From positions 3,596,001 through 3,660,000 of the forward strand of contig NZ_CP014015.2 of the NCBI RefSeq assembly GCF_001559075.2: 64,000 nt of DNA, read 5' to 3'. Position 1 is the first letter of the stretch; each line of letters starts with the position of its first letter. This document shows positions 8,893-17,390 of this stretch, piece by piece. The notes beneath the pieces were generated by a model. The model was not told the DNA's origin. It saw nothing but the letters and a program-made list of their open reading frames with translations, and did no database searches. Made by a program: the position numbers and the translations under genes. This DNA comes from Citrobacter amalonaticus. GTDB taxonomy: Bacteria; Pseudomonadota; Gammaproteobacteria; Enterobacterales; Enterobacteriaceae.

Positions 8893-9813
8893 ATGCTTAA
8901 CTATATCCTCAAACGCCTGCTGGGGTTGATTCCGACCCTGTTCATTGTTGCGGTGTTGGTGTTTTTATTTGTTCACCTGTTGCCCGGTGACCCGGCGCGG
9001 CTGATTGCCGGGCCGGAAGCCGACTCGCAGGTGATTGAACTGGTTCGTCAACAGCTCGGTCTCGACAGGCCGCTGCACGTCCAGTTCTGGCATTACATGA
9101 CTAACGTGTTGCAGGGTGATTTTGGCCTCTCGATGGTTTCCCGTCGGCCGGTCTCGGAAGAGATCGCCAGCCGGTTTATGCCGACGCTGTGGCTGACGTT
9201 GACCAGTATGATCTGGGCCGTTCTGTTCGGTATGGCGGCGGGGATTGTCGCGGCGGTATGGCGTAATCGCTGGCCGGATCGCCTCAGCATGACGCTGGCT
9301 GTTACCGGGATCTCCTTTCCGGCGTTCGCGCTGGGGATGCTGTTAATGCAGGTGTTCTCTGTGGAGTTAGGCTGGTTGCCGACCGTCGGGGCCGATAGCT
9401 GGCAGCACTACATTCTGCCGTCTGTCACCCTTGGCGCGGCGGTGGCCTCGGTGATGGCGCGCTTTACCCGCGCCTCGTTTGTCGATGTGCTCAGTGAAGA
9501 TTATATGCGCACCGCCAGGGCGAAAGGGGTCAGTGAAACGTGGGTGGTGCTCAAGCACGGACTGCGCAATGCGATGATCCCTGTCGTCACCATGATGGGG
9601 TTACAGTTCGGCTTTTTGCTCGGTGGGTCTATCGTGGTCGAAAAGGTCTTCAACTGGCCCGGTCTTGGTCGTCTGCTGGTGGACTCCGTGGAGATGCGTG
9701 ATTATCCGGTGATCCAGGCGGAAGTCCTGCTGTTCTCACTGGAATTTATTCTTATCAACTTAGTGGTGGATGTGCTGTATGCCGCCATTAACCCGGCTAT
9801 CAGGTACAAGTAA
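8893..9813 (+). CDS. gsiC: Glutathione ABC transporter permease GsiC
   Basis: Inner-membrane permease of the DppB/OppB type, 306 residues, paired with GsiD. The N-terminal helix is MLNYILKRLLGLIPTLFIVA, followed by the large periplasmic segment with LPGDPARLIAGPEA and the BPD_transp_1 domain. The EAA loop that docks to the ATPase is seen around DYMRTARAKGVSETWVV. Five to six hydrophobic helices are evident. The stop TAA is followed after 2 nt by the gsiD ATG, so translation is probably coupled. Confidence 0.95.
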   Translation: MLNYILKRLLGLIPTLFIVAVLVFLFVHLLPGDPARLIAGPEADSQVIELVRQQLGLDRPLHVQFWHYMTNVLQGDFGLSMVSRRPVSEEIASRFMPTLWLTLTSMIWAVLFGMAAGIVAAVWRNRWPDRLSMTLAVTGISFPAFALGMLLMQVFSVELGWLPTVGADSWQHYILPSVTLGAAVASVMARFTRASFVDVLSEDYMRTARAKGVSETWVVLKHGLRNAMIPVVTMMGLQFGFLLGGSIVVEKVFNWPGLGRLLVDSVEMRDYPVIQAEVLLFSLEFILINLVVDVLYAAINPAIRYK

Positions 9814-9815
9814 GG

Positions 9816-10727
9816 ATGCGATTACTTAACTGGCGCCGTCAGGCGATTTTAAATGCCATGCCGAGAGTGAAACCCGAACGGGTGCGCACGCCGTGGCACG
9901 AGTTCTGGCGACGTTTTCGTCGTCAGCATGTGGCGTTGATTGCTGGCCTGTTTGTACTGCTGCTGATCCTGGTGGCGATCTTCGCTCGCTGGCTGACGCC
10001 ATTCGATGCGGAAAACTATTTCGATTATGACAGGTTGAATGATGGGCCGTCGATGATGCACTGGTTCGGCGTGGATTCGCTGGGCAGAGACATCTTCAGC
10101 CGTGTGCTGGTTGGCGCGCAAATCTCGCTGGCGGCAGGGGTATTTGCGGTATTGATTGGCGCGGCGATTGGCACCGTACTGGGGCTGCTGGCGGGCTACT
10201 ATGAAGGCTGGTGGGATCGGTTAATCATGCGCATCTGCGACGTGCTGTTTGCGTTTCCGGGGATCCTGCTGGCGATTGCCGTGGTGGCGGTGTTGGGCAG
10301 CGGCATTGCGAACGTCATTATCGCCGTGGCGATCTTCTCCATCCCGGCGTTCGCCCGCCTGGTGCGTGGTAATACGCTGGTGCTGAAACAGCAGACGTTT
10401 ATCGAGTCGGCGCGCAGCATTGGCGCCAGCGATGCGACCATTATTTTCAGCCATATCTTGCCAGGGACCGTCTCGTCGATTGTGGTCTTTTTTACCATGC
10501 GTATTGGCACGTCGATTATCTCTGCGGCAAGTCTGTCTTTTCTGGGACTGGGCGCACAGCCGCCGACGCCGGAGTGGGGCGCGATGCTGAATGAAGCGCG
10601 GGCGGATATGGTGATTGCGCCGCATGTGGCGCTGTTCCCGGCGGTGGCAATTTTCCTGACGGTACTGGCGTTTAATCTGTTAGGCGATGGCCTGCGCGAC
10701 GCGCTGGACCCGAAGATAAAAGGGTGA
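9816..10727 (+). CDS. gsiD: Glutathione ABC transporter permease GsiD
   Basis: Second permease subunit, DppC/OppC type, 303 residues. It has a cytoplasmic N-terminus, a first helix HVALIAGLFVLLLILVAIF, the conserved GVDSLGRDIFSRVLVGAQISL block before the BPD_transp_1 domain and an EAA loop around QQTFIESARSIGASDATI. It ends with LGDGLRDALDPKIKG, the usual C-terminus of this subfamily. Last gene of the iaaA-gsiABCD operon; two REP units follow directly. In E. coli the c-di-GMP genes pdeI-dgcI come next, but here only about 86 nt separate gsiD from rimO. Confidence 0.95.
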   Translation: MRLLNWRRQAILNAMPRVKPERVRTPWHEFWRRFRRQHVALIAGLFVLLLILVAIFARWLTPFDAENYFDYDRLNDGPSMMHWFGVDSLGRDIFSRVLVGAQISLAAGVFAVLIGAAIGTVLGLLAGYYEGWWDRLIMRICDVLFAFPGILLAIAVVAVLGSGIANVIIAVAIFSIPAFARLVRGNTLVLKQQTFIESARSIGASDATIIFSHILPGTVSSIVVFFTMRIGTSIISAASLSFLGLGAQPPTPEWGAMLNEARADMVIAPHVALFPAVAIFLTVLAFNLLGDGLRDALDPKIKG

Positions 10728-10734
10728 GCCGTAA

Positions 10735-10799
10735 GCCTGATAAGACGCGTTAGCGTCGCCATCAGGCATTGCCGGATAGGGCAAATGCCTTATCCGGCC
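10735..10799. repeat. Pair of REP units between gsiD and rimO
   Basis: First unit 10735–10767, arms GCCTGAT and ATCAGGC; second unit 10771–10799, arms GCCGGATA and TATCCGGC. Together they look like a small BIME. They occupy the gap between convergent gsiD and rimO where E. coli carries pdeI-dgcI. Confidence 0.85.
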
Positions 10800-10813
10800 T
10801 ACGTCATTGAGCG

Positions 10814-12139
10814 TTAAACCCGCGTGCCCCACAGATCGTACTCGTCGGCGTTTTCCACCTTCACGCGGATCACGTCGCCCGGCTTCACGTTAGTTTCGCC
10901 GTTCAGATAGACTGCGCCATCGATTTCCGGGGCGTCGGCCATGCTACGACCAATCGCGCCTTCTTCGTCGACTTCATCGACGATCACCAGAATTTCGCGA
11001 CCGACTTTCTCCTGCAGACGTTCTGCGGAGATCTGTTGTTGCAGTTGCATAAAGCGGTTCCAGCGCTCTTCTTTCACGTCTTCCGGTACCTGATCCGGCA
11101 GCTCATTGGCGCCAGCGCCGTCTACCGGGCTGTATTTGAAGCAGCCTACGCGGTCGAGTCGCGCTTCTGTCAGGAAGTCGAGCAGCATCTGGAAATCGTC
11201 TTCCGTTTCACCCGGGAAACCAACAATAAACGTTGAGCGCAGGGTCAGCTCCGGACAGATTTCGCGCCATTGCTTGATGCGCGCCAACTGGCGGTCAACC
11301 GAGCCAGGGCGCTTCATCAGCTTCAGAATGCGTGGGCTGGCGTGCTGAAGCGGGATATCCAGGTACGGCAGGATTTTACCTTCCGCCATCAGCGGGATGA
11401 CGTCGTCAACATGCGGATACGGGTAAACGTAGTGCAGACGCGTCCAGATCCCCAGCTTAGACAACTGTTCACACAGGCTGACCATGCTGGTTTTCACCGG
11501 TTCACCGTTATAGAACCCGGTACGATGCTTCACATCCACGCCGTAGGCGGAGGTGTCCTGAGAAATCACGAGGATCTCTTTCACTCCGGCATCGACCAGA
11601 CGCTTTGCTTCGCTCAGCACATCGCCAACTGGACGGCTAACCAGATCGCCGCGCATGGACGGGATGATGCAGAAGGTGCAGCGATGGTTGCAGCCTTCAG
11701 AAATTTTCAGGTAGGCGTAATGACGCGGGGTCAGCTTCACGCCCTGTTCCGGCACCAGGCTCAGGAACGGATTGTGCTTCGGTTTCGGCACGTAGTGGTG
11801 AACATGTTCCAGAACCTGTTCATAGCTATGTGGCCCGGTGATTTCCAGCACTTTCGGATGGACTTCACGGATCTGATCTTCTTTCGCGCCCAGACAGCCG
11901 GTGACGATCACCTTGCCGTTTTCGTTCAGCGCTTCGCCAATGGCTTCCAGTGATTCCTGTACTGCGCTGTCGATAAAACCGCAGGTATTGACGATCACCA
12001 TATCGGCGTCGTCGTAACTCGGGACGACATCGTAGCCTTCGGTACGCAGTTCAGTCAGGATTCGTTCCGAATCGACGAGGTTTTTCGGACAGCCGAGGGA
12101 AACGAAGCCGATTTTCGGCTGGTGGGTTACTTTGCTCAT
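10814..12139 (-). CDS. rimO: Ribosomal protein S12 methylthiotransferase RimO
   Basis: Radical-SAM methylthiotransferase that modifies the conserved aspartate of ribosomal protein S12. 441 residues, family length. N-terminal MTTase domain with cluster cysteines C17 (GCPKN), C53 (NTCGF) and C82 (TGCLG); radical-SAM cysteines C150, C154, C157 in EGCNHRCTFC; SRPVGDV after the core; C-terminal TRAM domain from about residue 375 to the end. Single-gene unit on the minus strand, divergent from bssR with 230 nt between starts. No visible defects. Confidence 0.97.
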   Translation of the reverse strand: MSKVTHQPKIGFVSLGCPKNLVDSERILTELRTEGYDVVPSYDDADMVIVNTCGFIDSAVQESLEAIGEALNENGKVIVTGCLGAKEDQIREVHPKVLEITGPHSYEQVLEHVHHYVPKPKHNPFLSLVPEQGVKLTPRHYAYLKISEGCNHRCTFCIIPSMRGDLVSRPVGDVLSEAKRLVDAGVKEILVISQDTSAYGVDVKHRTGFYNGEPVKTSMVSLCEQLSKLGIWTRLHYVYPYPHVDDVIPLMAEGKILPYLDIPLQHASPRILKLMKRPGSVDRQLARIKQWREICPELTLRSTFIVGFPGETEDDFQMLLDFLTEARLDRVGCFKYSPVDGAGANELPDQVPEDVKEERWNRFMQLQQQISAERLQEKVGREILVIVDEVDEEGAIGRSMADAPEIDGAVYLNGETNVKPGDVIRVKVENADEYDLWGTRV

Positions 12140-12369
12140 AGCTTAAAAATTGTTCAGTTATTGGAATGTTCAGGGCAGGGATTCTACAGAGTTCCGCACA
12201 AAAATTGTATTGCTATCTCACCCGATAAGCGCGGGAAAGTCCGCATCGGCTTATAGCGACTTTGTAAATTATGTTAATGCTGGGTGAATTATTGATCTCA
12301 GGCATCACATTGTACAAAAAATAGCCATACTATTATGTTGCACCATGGCTGGAAGAGGAGGAACGAAGT

Positions 12370-12753
12370 ATGTTCGTTGACAGACTGAGAACCGATCTGC
12401 TGAATAAGCTCATCAACGCCAGGATCGACCTCGCTGCGTATCTGCAGCTAAGGATGGCGAAAGGATACATGTCAGTCAGCGAGAATGATCATCTACGTGA
12501 GAACTTTTTCGAACTGAACCGCGAGCTGCACGATAAATCGTTGCGCTTGAATCTGCATCTCGATCAGGAAGAATGGGATGCCTTGCACCATGCCGAAGGT
12601 GCACTCGCCGCTGCGGCGGTGTGCCTGATGAGCGGACACCACGACTGTCCGAACTTTATTGCCGTCAATGCAGAAAAACTCAATACCTGCCTGACAACCT
12701 TAACCCTGAGCATTCAGAGTCTGCAGGCTCATTCAACGCTTGAAGATGCCTGA
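12370..12753 (+). CDS. bssR: Biofilm regulator BssR (YliH)
   Basis: 127-residue cytoplasmic protein, same length as E. coli BssR, reported to repress biofilm formation through indole and AI-2 dependent effects. No known domain beyond the family; the sequence is helical-looking, with the conserved stretch LHDKSLRLNLHLDQEEWDALHHAE and a Cys/His-bearing CLMSGHHDCP. The ATG at 12370 has GGAGG 9 nt upstream. A strong intrinsic terminator follows 6 nt after the stop, so it is monocistronic. Biochemical role is unknown. Confidence 0.92.
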   Translation: MFVDRLRTDLLNKLINARIDLAAYLQLRMAKGYMSVSENDHLRENFFELNRELHDKSLRLNLHLDQEEWDALHHAEGALAAAAVCLMSGHHDCPNFIAVNAEKLNTCLTTLTLSIQSLQAHSTLEDA

Positions 12754-12759
12754 TTTAAG

Positions 12760-12780
12760 GGGGGAGGCGACTCCCCCTTT
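12760..12780 (+). terminator. Intrinsic terminator of bssR
   Basis: Stem GGGGGAG / CTCCCCC with loop GCGA (12760–12777), followed by TTT. It starts 7 nt after the bssR stop. Confidence 0.85.
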
Positions 12781-12859
12781 CATCGTTAAGTTTTTGTAAA
12801 AATGCCTCCCTGACGTTTCTCGCTGACTACGCTTTAACCAGAGTCAACAAGGAGGCGTT

Positions 12860-13987
12860 ATGCGTCGTTCGCTTATCCCATTAATGACATTGCTCATTTT
12901 CCCCTGGTTTAGTCAGGCAGAAACGCCTGCGGTCAATGTTGAGGTACTGCAAACCAAACTCGATCATCCGTGGGCGCTGGCGTTTCTGCCGGGCGACAAC
13001 GGCATGCTGATCACCCTGAGGGGCGGTCAGCTGCGTCACTGGCAGGCCGATAAAGGGCTTTCTGATCCGATCCCTGGCGTACCAACGGTGTGGGCGAGCG
13101 GGCAGGGCGGTCTGCTGGACGTGGCGCTGGCACCGGACTTTAGCCAGTCGCGGCGCGTCTGGCTCAGTTTTGCGCAGGCCGATGCGCAGGGCAACGCGGG
13201 AACCGCGGTGGGTTATGGTCGACTCAGCGACGATCTTTCGCGGCTGGAAAACTTCCAGACGGTCTTCCGGCAGATGCCAAAACTCTCAACCGGCAATCAT
13301 TTTGGCGGACGACTGGTGTTTGACGGCAATGGGTATTTGTTCATTGGGCTGGGGGAAAACAACCAACGGCCAACTGCACAGGATCTCGACAAACTGCAGG
13401 GTAAAGTGGTGCGTCTGACCGATCAGGGAAAAATCCCTCCGGACAATCCGTTTGTTAATCAGCCTGGCGCGCGCCCGGAAATCTGGTCTTATGGGATCCG
13501 CAATCCGCAGGGGATGGCGATGAATCCATGGAGCGATACGCTGTGGCTCAATGAGCACGGGCCACGCGGTGGAGATGAGATCAATATCCCCGAAAAAGGG
13601 AAAAATTATGGCTGGCCGCTGGCGACCTGGGGCATCAACTACAGCGGATTTAAGATCCCGGAAGCGCAGGGTGAAAAGGTGGTGGGCACCGAACAGCCCA
13701 TTTTCTACTGGCAGAAATCGCCTGCCGTCAGCGGGATGGCATTTTATGACCACGATACTTTCCCTCAGTGGCGGCAGAAACTGTTTATTGGCGCACTGAA
13801 AGACCAGAATGTGATTGTGATGAACGTGAATGGCAATACGGTAACTGAAGAGGGGCGCATTCTGGGTGAGCGAAAACAGCGGATCCGCGACGTACGCGTC
13901 GGGCCCGACGGTTATCTGTATGTCTTAACCGACGAGTCCGACGGCGAGCTGCTTAAAGTCAGCCCCCGTTCTGCCGGGAATCCGTAA
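12860..13987 (+). CDS. yliI: PQQ-dependent aldose sugar dehydrogenase YliI
   Basis: Periplasmic soluble quinoprotein of the GSDH/SGNH-like beta-propeller family that oxidises aldoses when PQQ is supplied. 375 residues. Signal peptide of about 20 residues (RRSLIPLMTLLIFPWFSQA|E). Family landmarks are LDHPWALAFLPG, the catalytic-His region STGNHFGGRLVFD, GLGENNQRPTAQ, SYGIRNPQGMA and WLNEHGPRGGDEIN, which hold the PQQ and calcium-binding positions. RBS AGGAGG lies before the ATG at 12860. Its last 29 nt overlap the convergent glycosidase gene at 13959–15038, which is not the usual neighbour. Confidence 0.93.
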   Translation: MRRSLIPLMTLLIFPWFSQAETPAVNVEVLQTKLDHPWALAFLPGDNGMLITLRGGQLRHWQADKGLSDPIPGVPTVWASGQGGLLDVALAPDFSQSRRVWLSFAQADAQGNAGTAVGYGRLSDDLSRLENFQTVFRQMPKLSTGNHFGGRLVFDGNGYLFIGLGENNQRPTAQDLDKLQGKVVRLTDQGKIPPDNPFVNQPGARPEIWSYGIRNPQGMAMNPWSDTLWLNEHGPRGGDEINIPEKGKNYGWPLATWGINYSGFKIPEAQGEKVVGTEQPIFYWQKSPAVSGMAFYDHDTFPQWRQKLFIGALKDQNVIVMNVNGNTVTEEGRILGERKQRIRDVRVGPDGYLYVLTDESDGELLKVSPRSAGNP

Positions 13988-15038
13988 GTCGTTTCACCAG
14001 TTGCATTTCCTCCTCGCACCAGGGGGATCCGTCAGGCTTCAGTACGTCATGAAACCACAGCGACTGTGGGGTCGGGTGAGATTTATTAACGCCGGGCCAC
14101 GGGATCCAGGTCTGCGTTTTCCCCTGCACCAGCCCCCAGTGATAGCAACCGGTGTTAAAAGTGCTAAAAAGCGGAAGCTGCTCGCTGAACACGCAGTGGG
14201 TATGGCGAGAAAGCCATTCGCTACACAAGACCGGGCGGCCATAAAGAGAAAGGGCATGCAGGATGTCTGACTGCCTGGCCGCAGGAACATAGGCGTGATA
14301 GCTGATGATATCCGAGAGTTCCAGCGCTGCGACGTCAATGGGATGCTTAAACGTGCCCCGGCGCTCGTTATCCACATGCCAGGCGCCGATGGTTAACGGC
14401 TGCAGTGGATCAACGCTGCGCGCCCAGCGAAAAACGGCATGTACCAGCCGCAGAGCATACTCTTCCAGCGCCACATCCGCTTCGGCGTACTCTTGCGGGG
14501 AGAGGAAAACTCCCCGGTTGCCCGGTTCATTGTACAAATCCCAGATTGCAATGCGCGTGTCCCTGGCGAAGTGAGTGAGGATATCGCGAACGTATGCTTC
14601 GACCTGCGGCCACTGGTCGGGATCCATCACAATGGCTCTGCCTGGACTGGCAGCGGCCTGGCTGTTATGTACCCCGGGCGTGGGGGCTTTCTGCGGACCG
14701 AACCACGGTTCATCACCGGAAAAGCCGCAATCATCCATCAGCGTCAGCATCACCTGAATCCGGTGACGTGCGGCGATCTCCAAAAACGCGTCAATCCGCG
14801 CCAGTAATCCCTCCCGGTCGTGTTGCCAGACGATAAACGGCAGGTTGGTCCGCAGAGCGTTATAGCCGTAGCTTTCCGCCCAGGCGAGCTCCTGTTCGAT
14901 GACCGGTAAGTCGAAGGTGTCGGCTTGCCACATCTCGTTCCAGTTGACAGCGGTTCGTGGCAGATAATTGAACCCACACGCCCATCCATGATGTTCATAC
15001 CAGGACTGCGCCCGGGTGGTGCTCCATTGTTGCGGCAT
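13959..15038 (-). CDS. Intracellular clan GH-A glycoside hydrolase (cellulase/mannanase-like), accessory gene
   Basis: 359 residues with no signal peptide, so cytoplasmic. The fold is a predicted TIM barrel of clan GH-A (GH5-like). The acid/base is likely E171 in IWDLYNEPGN and the nucleophile E274 in VLCSEWLSR, a spacing of 103 residues typical of the clan. Other clan-like parts are HGWACGFNYLPRTAVNW at the N-terminus, NALRTNLPF, LTLMDDCGF and SYHAYVP. Substrate cannot be told from sequence; an oligosaccharide entering by another route is more likely than polymer. It is not part of the conserved yliI–gstB neighbourhood of E. coli and overlaps the 3' end of yliI by 29 nt, which suggests insertion. 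An inverted repeat lies 29 nt upstream of its start. Confidence 0.82.
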   Translation of the reverse strand: MPQQWSTTRAQSWYEHHGWACGFNYLPRTAVNWNEMWQADTFDLPVIEQELAWAESYGYNALRTNLPFIVWQHDREGLLARIDAFLEIAARHRIQVMLTLMDDCGFSGDEPWFGPQKAPTPGVHNSQAAASPGRAIVMDPDQWPQVEAYVRDILTHFARDTRIAIWDLYNEPGNRGVFLSPQEYAEADVALEEYALRLVHAVFRWARSVDPLQPLTIGAWHVDNERRGTFKHPIDVAALELSDIISYHAYVPAARQSDILHALSLYGRPVLCSEWLSRHTHCVFSEQLPLFSTFNTGCYHWGLVQGKTQTWIPWPGVNKSHPTPQSLWFHDVLKPDGSPWCEEEMQLVKRLTDSRQNGG

Positions 15039-15066
15039 CGTTGGTCTCCATGCAGATCGTTTGCTT

Positions 15067-15082
15067 GCTAATGTTTATTAGC
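15067..15082. promoter_or_regulatory. Inverted repeat upstream of the glycosidase gene
   Basis: GCTAAT-GTTT-ATTAGC, perfect 6-bp arms, 29–44 nt upstream of the start at 15038. Position fits an operator for a local regulator; no regulator gene adjoins it, so the role is speculative. Confidence 0.4.
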
Positions 15083-15232
15083 TTCGGCCTCGCGGCAACG
15101 GCCATCGCGACTTTCTGCAAAGCGCATCACGAATTCAGTTTCGTATTTTGAGAGAGCATGCGGGAGATATAATGCTTTGAAATAAAAAGACAAATTGTAT
15201 GGATGTGAGTGATGGGTTATTAGTGAATAACA

Positions 15233-15257
15233 GACGCACGGCGACAGGCCGCGCGTC
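15233..15257 (-). terminator. Probable terminator of gstB
   Basis: Hairpin with arms GACGCACGGC and GCCGCGCGTC (one mismatch) 9 nt after the gstB stop; on the minus strand it is followed by TGTTATT. Confidence 0.55.
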
Positions 15258-15265
15258 TGAACGGC

Positions 15266-15892
15266 TTAGCTGACCGGGATCATGACTGTTTTACGAAACG
15301 CCGGACGCTCGCTGAGTTGCTGGTACCAGCGCTCAAGATGCGGACGCGGTGTCCACGTCAGTCCCACGTTGAACAGGTTGTAGACAAACGGCGCGATGGC
15401 GATATCACCGGTGCCAAATTCGTTGCCCGAGAACCAGGGTTGGTCGGCCAGCGCCGCATCGAGGATCGCAAACAGCTCGTCGCAGCGTTTCGCCCCCGCA
15501 TCAATGGCGGCGTTATCGCGCTGTTCCGGCGGTGTTCTCACTAAGCCAAAAAGCACCACACGGTGTGCCGGGCTCAAGGTCTGATTCGCCCAGTCCATCC
15601 ATTTTTCGCCTTCTGCCCGACGCGCCGGGGCCTCAACCCACAGACGTTTTTGTCCGTACTGCGCGGCCAGGTAACGCACGATGGCGTTGGATTCCCACAG
15701 CAGCAGGTCGCTTTCATCATCACGCAGCAAAGGCACCAGACCGTTCGGGTTCATCGCCAGATAATCGGCATCATGGTTCAGGCCAAACTGTCCTCCCGCC
15801 AGGATATGATTAAACGGTAATTCCAGTTCTTCGAGCGTCCACAACACTTTTTTGACGTTGGTTGAGTTATTCCGGCCCCACAGCGTAATCAT
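15266..15892 (-). CDS. gstB: Glutathione S-transferase GstB (YliJ)
   Basis: Cytoplasmic glutathione transferase, 208 residues, the length of E. coli GstB, which acts on bromoacetate and similar electrophiles. N-terminal thioredoxin-like domain (1–80) starts ITLWGRNNSTNVKKVLW, with the cis-proline in GLVPLL and glutathione-carboxylate contact in LWESNAIVRYL. The alpha-helical C-terminal domain follows and ends VMIPVS. The ATG at 15892 has GAGGGG 7 nt upstream. Monocistronic on the minus strand, divergent from dacC with 247 nt between. Confidence 0.95.
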   Translation of the reverse strand: MITLWGRNNSTNVKKVLWTLEELELPFNHILAGGQFGLNHDADYLAMNPNGLVPLLRDDESDLLLWESNAIVRYLAAQYGQKRLWVEAPARRAEGEKWMDWANQTLSPAHRVVLFGLVRTPPEQRDNAAIDAGAKRCDELFAILDAALADQPWFSGNEFGTGDIAIAPFVYNLFNVGLTWTPRPHLERWYQQLSERPAFRKTVMIPVS

Positions 15893-16139
15893 AATTACCC
15901 CTCAAAAAATGGACAGCCTCAGGGCTGCGTTCACTCCACATGGTGAGATAAACCCAACATTTACGCAACAGCCAACAAAAAATTCCTCTCCGTGGCGGCA
16001 TAGCGGGGGGTTATTGCATAAACTTTAAAAACTTTACCAACTTACGGTTCCCTTACGCTTCTTAGTGCGTTATTACTCACCGCACTTATTATACGGTGGT
16101 ATGACGTATATTTTTTGAATGGATACTCGGGTGGCATTT

Positions 16140-17342
16140 ATGACGCAATACGTTTCTTCCCTTCGTAATTTTGCAGCGGGTTCAGCACTTCTCTTTCTCT
16201 TTGCGCCGACGGTGATGGCGGCGGAACAGACCATTGACGCGCCGAGCGTCGATGCGCGCGCGTGGATTTTAATGGATTACGCCAGCGGTAAGGTGCTGGC
16301 AGAAGGCAATGCCGATGAGAAACTGGATCCTGCCAGTCTGACGAAAATCATGACCAGCTATGTGGTGGGGCAGGCACTCAAGGCGGGAAAAATTAAACTG
16401 ACCGACATGGTGACGATAGGCAAAGACGCCTGGGCAACCGGTAACCCGGCGCTGCGCGGCTCCTCGGTCATGTTCCTGAAGCCCGGCGATCAGGTGGCGG
16501 TTTCCGATCTCAATAAAGGGGTGATTATTCAGTCCGGCAACGACGCCTGTATCGCGCTTGCAGACTACGTCGCTGGGAGTCAGGAGTCATTTATCGGTCT
16601 GATGAATGGCTATGCGAAAAAGCTTGGTTTGACGAACACCACTTTCCAGACGGTTCACGGTCTGGATGCGCCGGGCCAGTTCAGCACCGCGCGCGACATG
16701 GCGCTGCTGGGTAAAGCACTGATCCACGATGTGCCGGAAGAGTATGCGATCCATAAAGAGAAAGAGTTCACTTTTAACAAGATTCGCCAGCCCAACCGTA
16801 ACCGTCTGCTCTGGAGCTCCAGCCTGAACGTTGACGGCATGAAAACAGGCACCACGGCGGGAGCCGGATACAATCTGGTCGCGTCGGCCACCCAGGGCGA
16901 TATGCGTCTGATTTCGGTGGTATTAGGCACCAAAACTGACCGTATCCGCTTTAATGAATCAGAAAAACTGTTGACCTGGGGTTTCCGCTTCTTTGAGACC
17001 GTAACGCCAATCAAACCGGATGCCACCTTCGTGACCCAGCGCGTCTGGTTTGGTGATAAGAGTGAGGTGAATCTGGGGGCAGGCGAAGCCGGTTCCGTGA
17101 CCATTCCACGTGGTCAACTGAAAAACCTGAAAGCCAGCTTTACGCTGACTGAACCGCAGCTCACCGCGCCGCTGAAAAAAGGCCAGGTGGTCGGGACGAT
17201 TGACTTCCAGTTGAACGGCAAGTCGATTGAACAGCGTCCGCTGATCGTGATGGAAGCGGTAGAAGAGGGCGGATTCTTTGGCCGGATGTGGGATTTCGTG
17301 CTGATGAAATTCCATCAGTGGTTCGGTAGCTGGTTCTCTTAA
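16140..17342 (+). CDS. dacC: D-alanyl-D-alanine carboxypeptidase DacC (PBP6a)
   Basis: Trims the terminal D-alanine from peptidoglycan pentapeptides; peripheral on the periplasmic face of the inner membrane. 400 residues from the ATG at 16140, the E. coli length. Signal peptide of about 28 residues ending TVMA|AEQ. Active-site motifs are SxxK at S66–K69 (ASLTK), SGN at 132–134 and KTG at 235–237. The C-terminal PBP5_C beta domain is followed by the amphipathic anchor FGRMWDFVLMKFHQWFGSW. An in-frame ATG 21 nt upstream (16119) is poorly placed for a ribosome site; GGGTGG precedes 16140. Followed by a strong hairpin shared with deoR. Confidence 0.96.
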   Translation: MTQYVSSLRNFAAGSALLFLFAPTVMAAEQTIDAPSVDARAWILMDYASGKVLAEGNADEKLDPASLTKIMTSYVVGQALKAGKIKLTDMVTIGKDAWATGNPALRGSSVMFLKPGDQVAVSDLNKGVIIQSGNDACIALADYVAGSQESFIGLMNGYAKKLGLTNTTFQTVHGLDAPGQFSTARDMALLGKALIHDVPEEYAIHKEKEFTFNKIRQPNRNRLLWSSSLNVDGMKTGTTAGAGYNLVASATQGDMRLISVVLGTKTDRIRFNESEKLLTWGFRFFETVTPIKPDATFVTQRVWFGDKSEVNLGAGEAGSVTIPRGQLKNLKASFTLTEPQLTAPLKKGQVVGTIDFQLNGKSIEQRPLIVMEAVEEGGFFGRMWDFVLMKFHQWFGSWFS

Positions 17343-17352
17343 GCCCTGATAA

Positions 17353-17383
17353 TTGCCGGACAGCGCTGATGCCTGTCCGGCAA
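17353..17383. terminator. Bidirectional terminator between dacC and deoR
   Basis: Perfect 11-bp stem TTGCCGGACAG / CTGTCCGGCAA with a 9-nt loop, between the convergent dacC and deoR stops. It carries a REP-like GCCGGA core but lies where a shared terminator is expected. Confidence 0.7.
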
Positions 17384-17390
17384 ATTGCCA

